Below are positions 47,977-59,553 of a stretch of DNA of 64,000 nucleotides, piece after piece. The notes below the pieces were generated by a model. It did not search any database. It had not been told where the DNA came from and was given only the letters and a program-made list of their open reading frames with translations. This stretch comes from Saprospiraceae bacterium (GTDB lineage: Bacteria > Bacteroidota > Bacteroidia > Chitinophagales > Saprospiraceae). The first letter of the stretch is position 1, and each line of letters starts with the position of its first letter. The stretch is taken from assembly GCA_025055285.1 (NCBI GenBank), contig JANWXM010000007.1, positions 1 to 64,000 on the forward strand. The letters run 5' to 3'. The position numbers were made by a program, and so were the translations under genes.

Positions 47977-50900
47977 CTACTCGTCCATCACAAACATCTT
48001 CCTCGTTGCGCTGTGGGTAGGTGTATCAAGTTGGTAAAACAGGATGCCTCTTGCGTTGGCTAAGTCGCTGCGGTTGATATGGATGTTATTTATTCCTGCC
48101 GAAAAGTACCCCTGAAAACGCTTGATTAAACGGCCTTCCACATCGGTGATAGAAAGAGTGACTTCGGTGGCCTGTGGTAGAGCGAAGACGATGGTGGTAG
48201 ACTGGCGCACAGGATTTGGCGTATTTTGGAACAACTCAAAGATCGACTCCTGCGCTGGGGTAGCGCGGCGGCGGAAAAGCAGGCTGAGGTCTTTCCTCTG
48301 GCCATTGGCATCATAACCTTCGGCAGGAGTAATGTGACTATTCAATTGAAGCATCTGGCTAAGAAAGCCCGAGCGGCGTGCCCGAAACTGCAACGCAAAT
48401 CCCTCTGCGCGGTCAAGAGCAGCTGTTAGAACCCGTTCTTGGCGAAACACTCCGAAGTGTTCAAGGGAGAGGCCCTCTCCAGGAACTATGTCCACCAAAT
48501 CTAAGTCGGGATAGGTCAATGTAAACTGATAGGCAATAACCTCTTCAGGCTGAAAAGTTACGGTAAAGTGTTCACCTGCGCGTAAGTAACGGTCTTCGAG
48601 GACGAGACAGGCCTTGTTGGAGCTTCTTTCCTCTACCAAAGAGGCATTAGCAACTGCGTTACCGTTAACATCACCCACCTTTATGGCGATGAAATGTTCA
48701 CTCGTACGGTCTGCCGCTACATTTGAGGCCAAGATTTTTTCCGGGAAGATCGTCTTAAATGGATTTGTTGGATCTGGAAAATCGAAATCAGCGGGCACAA
48801 AACGCCAACTAGGCAGAGCCGGCAACTCATTGTAAATACCAAGGATGAGCTTGCGCAGCTCTACCAAGTCAAATGTGGTTATCGAGCGGCTATTGTTGGC
48901 GTCAGCAGCAATCATTTTATACGGCGTATTCAAGGGCTCAATGCCCAAAATATGCCTGTTAATTAGTACAAGGTCGAACGTCGAGACGCCATTGAGCGGA
49001 TTATCATCCTTTGTCGCAGTCAGTTCATAAGTTGAACCCAAGGGTACAGCGTTTGAGAAGTAGAATTGACCATTGTCCTCGCTTTGAGTAGACATTTCTA
49101 CGGGAGGCAGCCCTCCTAAGGAGATCTGTATCTTCACTGTAGCATAGGATAGACCCTCGTCGTCCTCTGTCTTCAAAGACCCAGCAATGCTGGCATGATG
49201 GGCAAGACTACAAGAGCCTGCTGGGTCTTGCACATTCACTTTGGCGAGGCAGAAGTCAGCATTGCCTGCCAAGTCCCTCGACCACACTTCCACTTCCTGA
49301 CTCCCCAAGTCCGCACAAGTGAGTGTCACCGTTTTTTGAGGTAGTCCAGTGGGCAGCATTGGAAAGCCTTGACCCTGCCCTTTTCTACGAATAGCCGTAG
49401 TGAGCAAATTTGGAGGAGTACAATTGTCGAAAGTAGTTTGGAGGAAGTCCGTCAAATGGAGGTTAATCATTTTGGTGGGCATGAGGTTGACCTGGATGTC
49501 TTTACAGAGGATTGTTGGCTTCTTGCAGTCCCTCACCTCGAAGAACCATGTGCAAGTTTGTTCATTGCCGCAGCCATCTTCTGCAATCCAAATGATCTTG
49601 TGGGTACCATAAGGCAATTCCGGAACAACGAAGGTATTTGGCGATTGCTGAGTATTCCAGCGAACAGCGGCTATCTTTTTCTTTCCGCTCGTGGTTATCT
49701 GTAAGGCGAAACCGTATTTTTGATTAGACGGAACAGGCCGAAAATCAAATTCACGCAATTCACCTCCACCATAGTCAGGATTCGATGCGTTATTAAAGCG
49801 AATTCGGTTCCAACCCAATCCGCCCAAGCCCGTTTGCGCACTGCTGATTACAGTCTCCGTTATGCCATCGCCATTGAGATCTAGACAAAGCAGATAGCGA
49901 ATGTTAACATCGGAGCCCGAGCATAGATCAGTGACGTCAATACTCAAATCTACGGGAGCCTCACATAGGTCGTGATTATTTGTGGCAGCATCCCACCAAT
50001 ACATGGCATTCCACAAGTTGGAATCGTTGTCAGAAAAATCGCAGATTGCATCTAAATCGGTTTTACAGGTTTCAATAATAGGCTTTTGGTTATCAATAAT
50101 TTTTATAATCTGCCGGTAGCGATACCCATTAGCTGTAGCACTCCAGAAGATGGAGTAATTTGTCGGCGGTGCGCCAGGAGAGAGAGGCACTACGGTAGGC
50201 GCCCACGGAGCAGGAGTCCCTACTGGTGAAACAATGGGCCCTAACAAATTTGAAGGATGATTAGCTGTAGCATTAGGTTCTGGGTTAGGCACGTTGATCA
50301 ATCCTTGATTGGGATTGTAGTTGCACCAGTTAATGATTGTCCAGGTGCGCTCAATAAGGAAACAACCGTCGGGGATGGCCGTATGAATTTCGTCTTGAAA
50401 AGATACAGCCAATGCCTCGCAGTCCTTTCCAAAGAAAATGGGCTGACCGTAGTTTCCTGTGCCGTCACACGCTGTTACGATTAGATCATTAGGAAAGCGA
50501 ACAAAATAATCTTGCTCATAAGTGACTACGATGCGCTGTGAACACGTTTGAGAGTTGCCATGACAGTCCCTAGCGCAGAATATACGCGCGATAGTGCCGC
50601 GATGGCACAAGGTATCGAATTGAGTTAAGTCGAGCGTTACAGTAGGTGTGTCAACGCAGCAGTTATCCATTGTCTGCAAGTTGCCATACTTCGACAATGA
50701 TGGGTCGAAGTGCTTGCAAGAGACCGTGACATTGCTCGGTGCGATGCAAGTGGGCTTGAGTTTATCTTCTACTGAGACCTGAATGACACAGTCATTGGCA
50801 TGATCTTCTCCAAACTCTAGGGGCACTTCGCCACTGGGCACCGGGATATCATATACGCGCAAGACAACAGGGATGCTCTTGCCTACGTCTTCACAGCAAA

Positions 50901-52338
50901 ATTTAACTTGGTCATGGAAGCGTTCGTTTGACTGACAATCGTTCGGATTTAGGCGACGCGCCTTGAAGCGAACGGGCGAACAGTTGTCGTAGGAACCTTT
51001 ATCAAAAGTAGCGGCATTTACAAGCGCTACTCCCGCAGCGCCCAAGGATACCTTAGTAAACTCCACGCAGGCGACATTTGGCGGAGTTTCGTCGGCTACT
51101 GTTACGAGAAATTCACAACTAGAGGTATTGCCGCAATCATCCCGTGCAATATAACGCACAAGGGTGTTACCCAGTGGCAGTCCTTGTGCTACGCCGAGCA
51201 CGCCGAGGGTATCGGGATGCCATGGATTGTTTCCCGGAAAGTTTTTCAGTGTACCAGGCAGTACCCTACCTATGCCGTTAATTGTATACTCCGCCCAGAT
51301 CTCTTTGATGCGCGAGCAATTGTCTTCAAGGAGAACATCCGGTAAGTCTAGATCCCGAGTACAGTTCCATGGATTCGTGTTGACGGTGAGATGCTCAGGG
51401 CAATCTATGCTTGGGCCCTCGGCATCTTCCACTTTGATGACTTGCAGGTATTGCCGCGGATTATTGCTCGAGTTGGTCGGCAGGCACCAGTCGAGCACGG
51501 TCCACGTGCGCAAAATTTTCCGTGAACCGTCGCAAATAGGGAGCACTTGATCTGCATAAGCAATACTCAGTTCACAAAAGGTGTTCTGTGGGTAGAGAGG
51601 AAACTGCCGCCCAAACTCCACGAGAAATGGCACTCCTGTGTTGTTAGGACTAGTGTTCGGATTTTCGCAGGAAATGGTGATATTAGGCGGAAATTGGACT
51701 TGATTAACGTTGCGGCGCTGAAAATAGATGAACTGCATGCATGATGCTGAATTGCCGCTTTGATCCACGGCAGTCCAAGTTCGACGTACGTAAGCGCTAA
51801 TGTTTGTCAAGCCGTTGATCGTTCCGTTACACGGTAAGTCGGTGAATTGGTCTACGTAGGATAAGGTAAAATTACCACAGTTTTCCGCTACAGTTGGATA
51901 AGCATTGGAGATGTTTAATTCATTCTGAAGGTACTGCGGAGTGTAGGTAGTAATGCCGCATGCCAACGTAATAGGGCTGCAAGTGAGTTGTGGTGCCAGT
52001 TTGTCCTGAACCAGAACATATCCCCAGCAACTGTTGCCACTGTTGAGTTCGCGTACGCGCACTTGAAGCGTCTGATTTACGTGGTTGGCGTTGACAATGG
52101 CAGGAACCCATATGCCGTTGATTTTCATTTCTACGACAAAGTTGCCGTTAGAGCAGCCGTTGCCTTCGAGAATCATATCCGGCTCAATCTCAACTTCACA
52201 ATCCGCGTCTAGGGAAATTTGAACAAAGTTATTGCACGCCATAGAGCACTGAGCTGCGGCAGGAGTTGTAAAACAGCAGTCGCCAACGAACAATAGCAGC
52301 CCAATGAAAACGGTCAGATTAAAGTAACGCCAATTCAT
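47977..52338 (-). CDS. Giant secreted protein: HYR-like repeats, dockerin-like pair, cohesin-like domain, T9SS sorting domain
   Basis: A 1453-residue protein with a signal peptide (about 1-29). Residues about 30-1070 are repeated beta-sandwich units with paired cysteines and recurring phrases such as DKLAPQLTCSP, DETPPNVACVEF and RTWTVLDWC, resembling HYR/Ig-like modules. A carboxypeptidase-regulatory-like module (about 1075-1145) follows. Next are two dockerin-type calcium segments (VSTFDLVLINRHILGI and ITTFDLVELRKLILGI, about 1140-1200), a cohesin-like beta domain (about 1270-1365), and a T9SS type A sorting domain (FQNTPNPVRQSTTIVFALP). It is probably attached to the cell surface and used in adhesion or matrix building. 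The upstream gene on the same strand is a LuxR regulator, separated by a terminator. Confidence 0.8.
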   Translation of the reverse strand: MNWRYFNLTVFIGLLLFVGDCCFTTPAAAQCSMACNNFVQISLDADCEVEIEPDMILEGNGCSNGNFVVEMKINGIWVPAIVNANHVNQTLQVRVRELNSGNSCWGYVLVQDKLAPQLTCSPITLACGITTYTPQYLQNELNISNAYPTVAENCGNFTLSYVDQFTDLPCNGTINGLTNISAYVRRTWTAVDQSGNSASCMQFIYFQRRNVNQVQFPPNITISCENPNTSPNNTGVPFLVEFGRQFPLYPQNTFCELSIAYADQVLPICDGSRKILRTWTVLDWCLPTNSSNNPRQYLQVIKVEDAEGPSIDCPEHLTVNTNPWNCTRDLDLPDVLLEDNCSRIKEIWAEYTINGIGRVLPGTLKNFPGNNPWHPDTLGVLGVAQGLPLGNTLVRYIARDDCGNTSSCEFLVTVADETPPNVACVEFTKVSLGAAGVALVNAATFDKGSYDNCSPVRFKARRLNPNDCQSNERFHDQVKFCCEDVGKSIPVVLRVYDIPVPSGEVPLEFGEDHANDCVIQVSVEDKLKPTCIAPSNVTVSCKHFDPSLSKYGNLQTMDNCCVDTPTVTLDLTQFDTLCHRGTIARIFCARDCHGNSQTCSQRIVVTYEQDYFVRFPNDLIVTACDGTGNYGQPIFFGKDCEALAVSFQDEIHTAIPDGCFLIERTWTIINWCNYNPNQGLINVPNPEPNATANHPSNLLGPIVSPVGTPAPWAPTVVPLSPGAPPTNYSIFWSATANGYRYRQIIKIIDNQKPIIETCKTDLDAICDFSDNDSNLWNAMYWWDAATNNHDLCEAPVDLSIDVTDLCSGSDVNIRYLLCLDLNGDGITETVISSAQTGLGGLGWNRIRFNNASNPDYGGGELREFDFRPVPSNQKYGFALQITTSGKKKIAAVRWNTQQSPNTFVVPELPYGTHKIIWIAEDGCGNEQTCTWFFEVRDCKKPTILCKDIQVNLMPTKMINLHLTDFLQTTFDNCTPPNLLTTAIRRKGQGQGFPMLPTGLPQKTVTLTCADLGSQEVEVWSRDLAGNADFCLAKVNVQDPAGSCSLAHHASIAGSLKTEDDEGLSYATVKIQISLGGLPPVEMSTQSEDNGQFYFSNAVPLGSTYELTATKDDNPLNGVSTFDLVLINRHILGIEPLNTPYKMIAADANNSRSITTFDLVELRKLILGIYNELPALPSWRFVPADFDFPDPTNPFKTIFPEKILASNVAADRTSEHFIAIKVGDVNGNAVANASLVEERSSNKACLVLEDRYLRAGEHFTVTFQPEEVIAYQFTLTYPDLDLVDIVPGEGLSLEHFGVFRQERVLTAALDRAEGFALQFRARRSGFLSQMLQLNSHITPAEGYDANGQRKDLSLLFRRRATPAQESIFELFQNTPNPVRQSTTIVFALPQATEVTLSITDVEGRLIKRFQGYFSAGINNIHINRSDLANARGILFYQLDTPTHSATRKMFVMDE

Positions 52339-52440
52339 AAGTAACTAAAATTAAGAATAGAGTTCCTATCAATTCTAGGCATAGGAAGTGAATTGCTCTG
52401 CTGAACATAGATAAGCAAAAAGAATGCCTTAATGCGAAAA

Positions 52441-52492
52441 AAAGTCCCTCCGCTCTCTCCATTTTTTTTCTGGCAGAAAGAGCGCGGACTTT
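52441..52492 (-). terminator. Terminator of the response-regulator gene
   Basis: Arms 52441-52454 and 52478-52492 (AAAGTCC...GGACTTT with CCGCTCT/AGAGCG inside, one small bulge) form a long stem. On the minus strand it is followed by TTTTTTT. It separates the regulator from the giant gene downstream. Confidence 0.8.
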
Positions 52493-52514
52493 GTGCTATT
52501 TTCCAGAGGGAATG

Positions 52515-53192
52515 CTATAAGAGGTGATTTTCGAAAGCAAGTTTAACAACACCTGCTGTGCTGTTTACCTTCAATTTGCGCATAATGTTTTTGCGATGTA
52601 CGCTCACGGTTTGGTCGCTAATGAAGAGCTGTTGAGCAATCTCTTTGTTACTCATTACTTGAGCGATATACCGCAGCACTTCCATTTCGCGACGTGTCAG
52701 ACCATACTTTCGAGCGAAGCGCGTCTCTGGCAAGGTAGGATCCATGCCTAGGCCTGCTACCTTTTCGCTCAGCGTAAGTCCGGGCCCAAGGTAAGTTTTT
52801 CCAGCTAAGACTTCGTCGATAGCCTGAAAGAGATGATCTGCAGAGGCAGATTTGAGCAAAATTCCATCAGCTCCACCGCGAAGCGCAGCCTTCAGCAGGC
52901 GCACGTCGTCGTTATAAGTGAAGAGAATGATGCGTCCGTAAGGATAACTCTTGCGCAAAGTTGCAAGTGAATGAGCGACCTCACTGCCCAACAACAACAG
53001 GTCCAACAACAGTAAATTAGGTTGCTCTCTGGAGAGTAGAGAAAGTACCTCTGTAAAGGGTGGTTCCACGCAGCAGACTTCAAACCGATAGGGATTACTC
53101 GTCGAGGAGAGCGTCTGCTGGAGCCCTTCCATAAAGAAAGGCTGTGAATCAGCTATGACAACATGGAGTGTTCTTACTGCAGGACTAGTCAT
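52515..53192 (-). CDS. LuxR/NarL-type response regulator
   Basis: A 225-residue regulator from ATG 53192 (the longer frame starts only with TTG). The receiver domain has the phospho-acceptor Asp64 in NLLLLDLLLLG, the Thr in ILFTYNDD and the Lys in GILLKSAS. The N-terminal acidic site is VIADSQPFF, with Ser where a second acidic residue is usual. The C-terminal NarL HTH (about 158-225) reads LTRREMEVLRYIAQVMSNKE and DQTVSVHRKNIMRKL. No kinase gene is adjacent. It may control the downstream giant protein gene or the divergent haloperoxidase-like gene; this is inference from position. Confidence 0.88.
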   Translation of the reverse strand: MTSPAVRTLHVVIADSQPFFMEGLQQTLSSTSNPYRFEVCCVEPPFTEVLSLLSREQPNLLLLDLLLLGSEVAHSLATLRKSYPYGRIILFTYNDDVRLLKAALRGGADGILLKSASADHLFQAIDEVLAGKTYLGPGLTLSEKVAGLGMDPTLPETRFARKYGLTRREMEVLRYIAQVMSNKEIAQQLFISDQTVSVHRKNIMRKLKVNSTAGVVKLAFENHLL

Positions 53193-53445
53193 GTCGTGTG
53201 CATGAGTGTAGTCAAAATAGGGCAATTTCCATACCAGCTACGCTGCTTTTGAGCAACATGCAGCGCTGGTCACCGGCAGAACATCGCATCCTGTCTGATA
53301 GCCGACAAAATGCCTCCGCGCAGAGATGGATCGCAGTGATTTGAAGATGTTATTGCCTCCTGCTTAATCAAGGGAAAGGGAAAACAGAAGAGTAAAGGAC
53401 CCTCTCAGAGAAAATTGTGAACTTTGCCGTTAGTAAATAAATCTC

Positions 53446-54795
53446 ATGCGAAAAATTAGTGCAGTATTTACTTGCCTTCTCTTGCAATGGGGGGCGTGTC
53501 AACAAATTAAGGATCCGCCTCCTCCTGCTCACCTTACCTATAGAGCCCAACAATACGAGGGAGGTCTTCTGCACGAGTGGATTAAGCTGACCCTCTCTGC
53601 CATCCAGGAACAGAAATTAAGTCCTCCTGAAGCAGCTCGCGTTTTAGGTTATGTAGGTCTTGCTGCCTGGGAAGCGATTTGCCGAGGTGTACCAGAGGGC
53701 AGAAGTTTAGGCGGGCAAATTCGCGATTATGAAACGCCTCCCTTCGACCAAAATCGAGTATATGACTGGGGCATCGTTTTGTGCTCCACGATGCGCAATT
53801 TACTGCCCGAAGTATTAGAAAACATGAGTAATCATCAGCGTTCCCTTATGGAAACGCTTGCTGCGGCTCAAGAGGACACTCTCGTGAAACGCGGCATTAG
53901 TGAGCGGATTCGCCAAGACTCGCGTTTTCTCGGAGGGCGCATTGCTGCAGCCCTTGCTGCTCGGGCTCGAGGAGATGGTCGTGCCTACATCCGTCAGATC
54001 ACGCCAGCCTTACCTCGTCGCGATGCTGAACATCCACAATATTGGGCGCCCGCTGGCTCCGCTCAGCCCCCCGTTGAGCCGCTATGGAGCCAGGTGAAAA
54101 CTTTTGTCTGGCAACCAAACGCCACCTGTATGCCTTCTACTCCTCCGCCCTTTAGTAGTGCTAAAGAGAGTGTTTGGTACCTCGAGGCCAGCGAGGTAGC
54201 AACTATCCCAAAGACGACAGCCAATCGGCTGGCCGCTTTTCATTGGGAAGATAGCCCAGGTCGTTCAAATACTGCTGCTGGGCACTGGTTCAACATCGCC
54301 CGACAACTGCTCGAACGCGAAGGCACTAATCTGGCCGATTGCGCTAAGCTTTATTGCCTGTTGGGCATCGTTGCTTCTGATGCATGCGCTATGGCCTGGA
54401 CGGTCAAATACCGATACTTCTTGCTCCGCCCTGTCACTTATATTCAGGAGTACGTAAACCCTAATTGGCAACCTTCTATCTTTACACCTGGACATCCTGA
54501 GTACATCAGTGAGAGTGCTACACTGGCTGCCGCTTGTTGCCACGTATTAATAAACCTTCTGGGCGATAGCGGTTTGGTAGACCGCACTCATGTGGGCAGT
54601 TTCCTGTTCACGCCAGAAGGAGGCCCATTCGTACTGCCCGAACGAACTTTTGGCTCTCTGCAGCAAGCAGCTCAGGAAGCTGCTTTTGCCTCTTTAGTTG
54701 GCGGCACCCATTTTCGACGCTCGTGTGAGGAGGGTCAGCGTGCCGGCAGGTGCATAGCCAACCAGGTGATGACGCAATTACAATTTAGCCATTGA
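53446..54795 (+). CDS. Vanadium haloperoxidase-related (PAP2 superfamily) protein with altered active site
   Basis: A 449-residue exported helical protein; the hydrophobic N-terminus ends at Cys18, so it may be a lipoprotein, though the lipobox (WGAC) is poor. The overall plan matches Bacteroidota vanadium-dependent haloperoxidases: KYRYFLLRPVTYI (Lys321, Arg329), FTPGHPEYISESAT (about 347-359) and SLVGGTHFRRSCEEGQRAG (His422). However, the usual PSGH is replaced by ISES, removing the catalytic His. The Arg six residues before His422 is Ser416. It may therefore not bind vanadate normally. It diverges from the response regulator. Confidence 0.75.
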   Translation: MRKISAVFTCLLLQWGACQQIKDPPPPAHLTYRAQQYEGGLLHEWIKLTLSAIQEQKLSPPEAARVLGYVGLAAWEAICRGVPEGRSLGGQIRDYETPPFDQNRVYDWGIVLCSTMRNLLPEVLENMSNHQRSLMETLAAAQEDTLVKRGISERIRQDSRFLGGRIAAALAARARGDGRAYIRQITPALPRRDAEHPQYWAPAGSAQPPVEPLWSQVKTFVWQPNATCMPSTPPPFSSAKESVWYLEASEVATIPKTTANRLAAFHWEDSPGRSNTAAGHWFNIARQLLEREGTNLADCAKLYCLLGIVASDACAMAWTVKYRYFLLRPVTYIQEYVNPNWQPSIFTPGHPEYISESATLAAACCHVLINLLGDSGLVDRTHVGSFLFTPEGGPFVLPERTFGSLQQAAQEAAFASLVGGTHFRRSCEEGQRAGRCIANQVMTQLQFSH

Positions 54796-54905
54796 GATAT
54801 CCTTGCTGTCGTTGACAAAAGCCAAAGCATGTAGCGGGCTCAGCCGTTGAGCAAGGAAAAAATTTTCCTTTACCGGCGTAAAACAGCATCCATCGACGGA
54901 TTTGA

Positions 54906-56951
<2,046 letters not shown>

Positions 56952-56988
56952 ACTCCAATAAAGACGCTACAGAAAAGCCGGAGGATCT

Positions 56989-58602
56989 TTATCGGAAAGA
57001 AGATGAATTCGACAAATCATTCAACAACGGCTCACATGGCTCAAGATTTTTAGCAGGAATGCGACTCATTGCCCGCTCAGCGATGGCTGTAATGGTCAGT
57101 GATGGATTGACACCTGGATTGGCCGAGACAGCGGCGCCGTCACAAACATACATATTTTGATAGCCAAAGACGCGATTGTTGCGGTCAATAACGCCCGTAA
57201 GCGGCGAATCGCCCATGACAGCACCTCCTAAAATATGCGCCGTTCCAGGAATACCCGCCAAGGGCGTCAGGAAGAAAGCGGTAGCTCTACCCTTTAGAAT
57301 GCGCTCCATGCGTCGAGCCAGTTCCGTTGCGCGTGGAATGAAAGCCGTAGGTTTCTGCTGGCCCACGACAGCCGTTCGCATACCGCCCCACCACGTGCGC
57401 CGGAAGGTAAGAGTACTATCGAGCGTCTGCATAAACAGTAGAACCGTCGTCTTTTTTGCCCAGTCTTTCGTACGCACAAGCTTCCACCACGCCTTCGGAT
57501 GTCGGGCAAACTCTAGGATAATGCGACCTAGCCTGACCCAGAAATTCGAACCAGTTACATAAGGTAACATTGAAATACGCCAAGCATCAGAACCTTGCCC
57601 ATATCGACACACCTCTAGATGACTATGCTCATCAGTATGTAACACGGCGCCAATAGAAATACCTTTCGATAAATCGGCCTCTCCTTCCAATTGAGTGACC
57701 ATGATCAAACTCTCGTTGTTCGTGCGCACGTCAAAGCCCACTCGATCCGACAAACGCGGTAACGAACGACGCTTTAGGCGCAATAACAGACTCACTGTAC
57801 CCAATACACCGCCGGCGAATACCACGCCTCGCGTCGTCACGCGCTTCTTCTGTCCAAAAAGACGCGTAGAAGGCCGAAAAAAGACTTCATAACCATCGCT
57901 TCCATCAGGTGCACCCAATGGCCGAACATCCACTACCTTGTGCTCCGCTAAAATTTCAGCACCACGCTTCTGCGCTAGGTACAGATAATTTTTGTCCAGG
58001 GAATTCTTCGCATTGTGCCGGCAGCCGGTCATACAGCCTCCGCAAAAAATGCAGCCCGTCCGCGCCGGTCCTTGACCTCCAAAGTAAGGGTCAGGGACGC
58101 TCTGCCCTGGCGTACCAAAGAAGACTGATACATTCGCAGGGCTCAGGTGTTGGCGTCGCCCAATCTCTTCTGCCAGTTGCTCCAGAGCCCGGTCAGCATC
58201 GAAAAACTGCGGATTAGGCGATGCTCCCAACATCCGGCGAGCTATTTCATAATAAGGCGCCAACTCCGTTTCCCAGTCCGCTAAATCTTTCCAACTTCCC
58301 GACCGAAAGAAGGCCGACTTAGGCATGGGCAGCGTATTGGCATATACCAAAGACCCTCCGCCAACGCCGACGCCCGAGATAAAACCCACATGCCGAAAAA
58401 TACTGATTTTCATAATGCCAAACCACCGAAAAATAGGAACCCACAACCAACGCGAAAACTCCCAGTTGGTGCGTGGAAAGTCCTCGGCTCGATACCACTT
58501 GCCTTTTTCAATAACTAACACTCGGTATCCTTTTTCACTTAAACGCAAAGCGCTGACCGAGCCACCAAAGCCGCTGCCAATAACCACGTAATCGTAATCC
58601 AT
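56989..58602 (-). CDS. GMC oxidoreductase, cholesterol-oxidase-like, with ferredoxin-type cysteine cluster
   Basis: A 537-residue FAD enzyme. The dinucleotide motif VIGSGFGGSVSALRL lies at residues 6-20, followed by GVGVGGGSLVYAN. A CxxCxxCxxxC cluster (CIFCGGCMTGC, about residue 190) precedes RHNAKNSLDKNYL. The C-terminal GMC signature is HILGGAVMGDSP and NPSLTITAIAERAM. The layout matches mycobacterial ChoD-type sterol or alcohol oxidoreductases; the actual substrate is unknown. ATG 58602 replaces an upstream TTG. It is convergent with fadH (37 bp between stops). TACCTTTG at 58787-58794 on the minus strand may be its -7 box. Confidence 0.85.
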   Translation of the reverse strand: MDYDYVVIGSGFGGSVSALRLSEKGYRVLVIEKGKWYRAEDFPRTNWEFSRWLWVPIFRWFGIMKISIFRHVGFISGVGVGGGSLVYANTLPMPKSAFFRSGSWKDLADWETELAPYYEIARRMLGASPNPQFFDADRALEQLAEEIGRRQHLSPANVSVFFGTPGQSVPDPYFGGQGPARTGCIFCGGCMTGCRHNAKNSLDKNYLYLAQKRGAEILAEHKVVDVRPLGAPDGSDGYEVFFRPSTRLFGQKKRVTTRGVVFAGGVLGTVSLLLRLKRRSLPRLSDRVGFDVRTNNESLIMVTQLEGEADLSKGISIGAVLHTDEHSHLEVCRYGQGSDAWRISMLPYVTGSNFWVRLGRIILEFARHPKAWWKLVRTKDWAKKTTVLLFMQTLDSTLTFRRTWWGGMRTAVVGQQKPTAFIPRATELARRMERILKGRATAFFLTPLAGIPGTAHILGGAVMGDSPLTGVIDRNNRVFGYQNMYVCDGAAVSANPGVNPSLTITAIAERAMSRIPAKNLEPCEPLLNDLSNSSSFR

Positions 58603-58626
58603 ATAAGTTCGAAAACCTTTGCTCAA

Positions 58627-59553
58627 AGTTTAACTCCTACAACCAGAACAATACTAATCTCCACTTCGTAGAACACCAAAAGAATAAAATGGTTAAAGCC
58701 ATTTTACAGGAAGTCTATTTGCCAAACAACTCCATTACCACCACTTCAATCGACTATTCAAATAAACCCTAGAAGAGCCCTAAACACAAAGGTAATCTAA
58801 AGCGCTATGTTTATCTACGTTCATAGACCCTGTGCCACGGTCTAAGAATACAGCCGCATCCTCCAGCATCTCTTTCGAGGACGCGGTTTTTTACGTACTG
58901 CATTGCATGGGCATTCAATAGGCGCGAAGAGGCGCATCTTCGGCTTGCAAAATTTGCTGGAGGTTCGTGGCAAAATCAGCTACGATAGCTCCGCAAAAGC
59001 ACCTCGCCGCACGCCGACACCGTTTACTGCTCAAAATTGTCGCTTCTGCACTCAACTAGCAAAACACATTGTTAACCCAGACAGAAAATGCTGACAGCCG
59101 CTGAGGATCCGCAAGAGGACGTGCTCTACGCTACAGGAAGATACTACATTCATATCAGCTTGCCGACAGGTTGACAGCATCTTCTCTTGTTACTGCCTCA
59201 TCAGCTCCAAGGAGCGATCCTGGAATTATCGAGCGGACGGCTAGCGCTCGAAAAAACCTTTGGAACTGGTTTGCTCAGAGAAACGCAACCCGAGCAAAGT
59301 GGTCGTTTTCGCACTCAAGTGGCAACACAGGGTCCAGCATGAGCTCAGCGCTATCAACGCCAATGTGTCGGCTTCCAACGACTATTAAATATTGTTCAAC
59401 AACCCCGCCCTAAACCCTCGTATGCCTCTTTGAACGAACAAGGCACCCTTTATTGAGTTTTTACAATACATGTGCATCAAACCCAAAAAGTGGGCCTGCG
59501 CTGTTGCATCATAAGCGATAAATGCGAAATTTGCGTATAATTCTTCCCATCGT
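58627..59553. other. Long gene-poor spacer
   Basis: About 930 bp between divergent genes. Apart from a terminator-like hairpin at 58854-58892, I see no tRNA, no convincing open frame and no repeat. Short open frames around 58903-59413 have poor amino-acid composition for real proteins. Remnants of a decayed gene cannot be excluded. Confidence 0.45.
58854..58892 (+). terminator. Terminator-like hairpin without an upstream gene, possible end of a short RNA
   Basis: CCGCATCCTC pairs with GAGGACGCGG (one mismatch) and is followed by six T. A small hairpin AGACC/GGTCT (58825-58843) lies just before it and a TATGTTTA box at 58806-58813. No plus-strand gene precedes it, since fadH ended at 56951 with a convergent gene between. 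Confidence 0.5.

Noticed and set aside
59171-59413. 80-codon open frame in the long spacer
   Set aside because: Ser/Thr/Arg-rich, no conserved motif, no promoter; likely chance.
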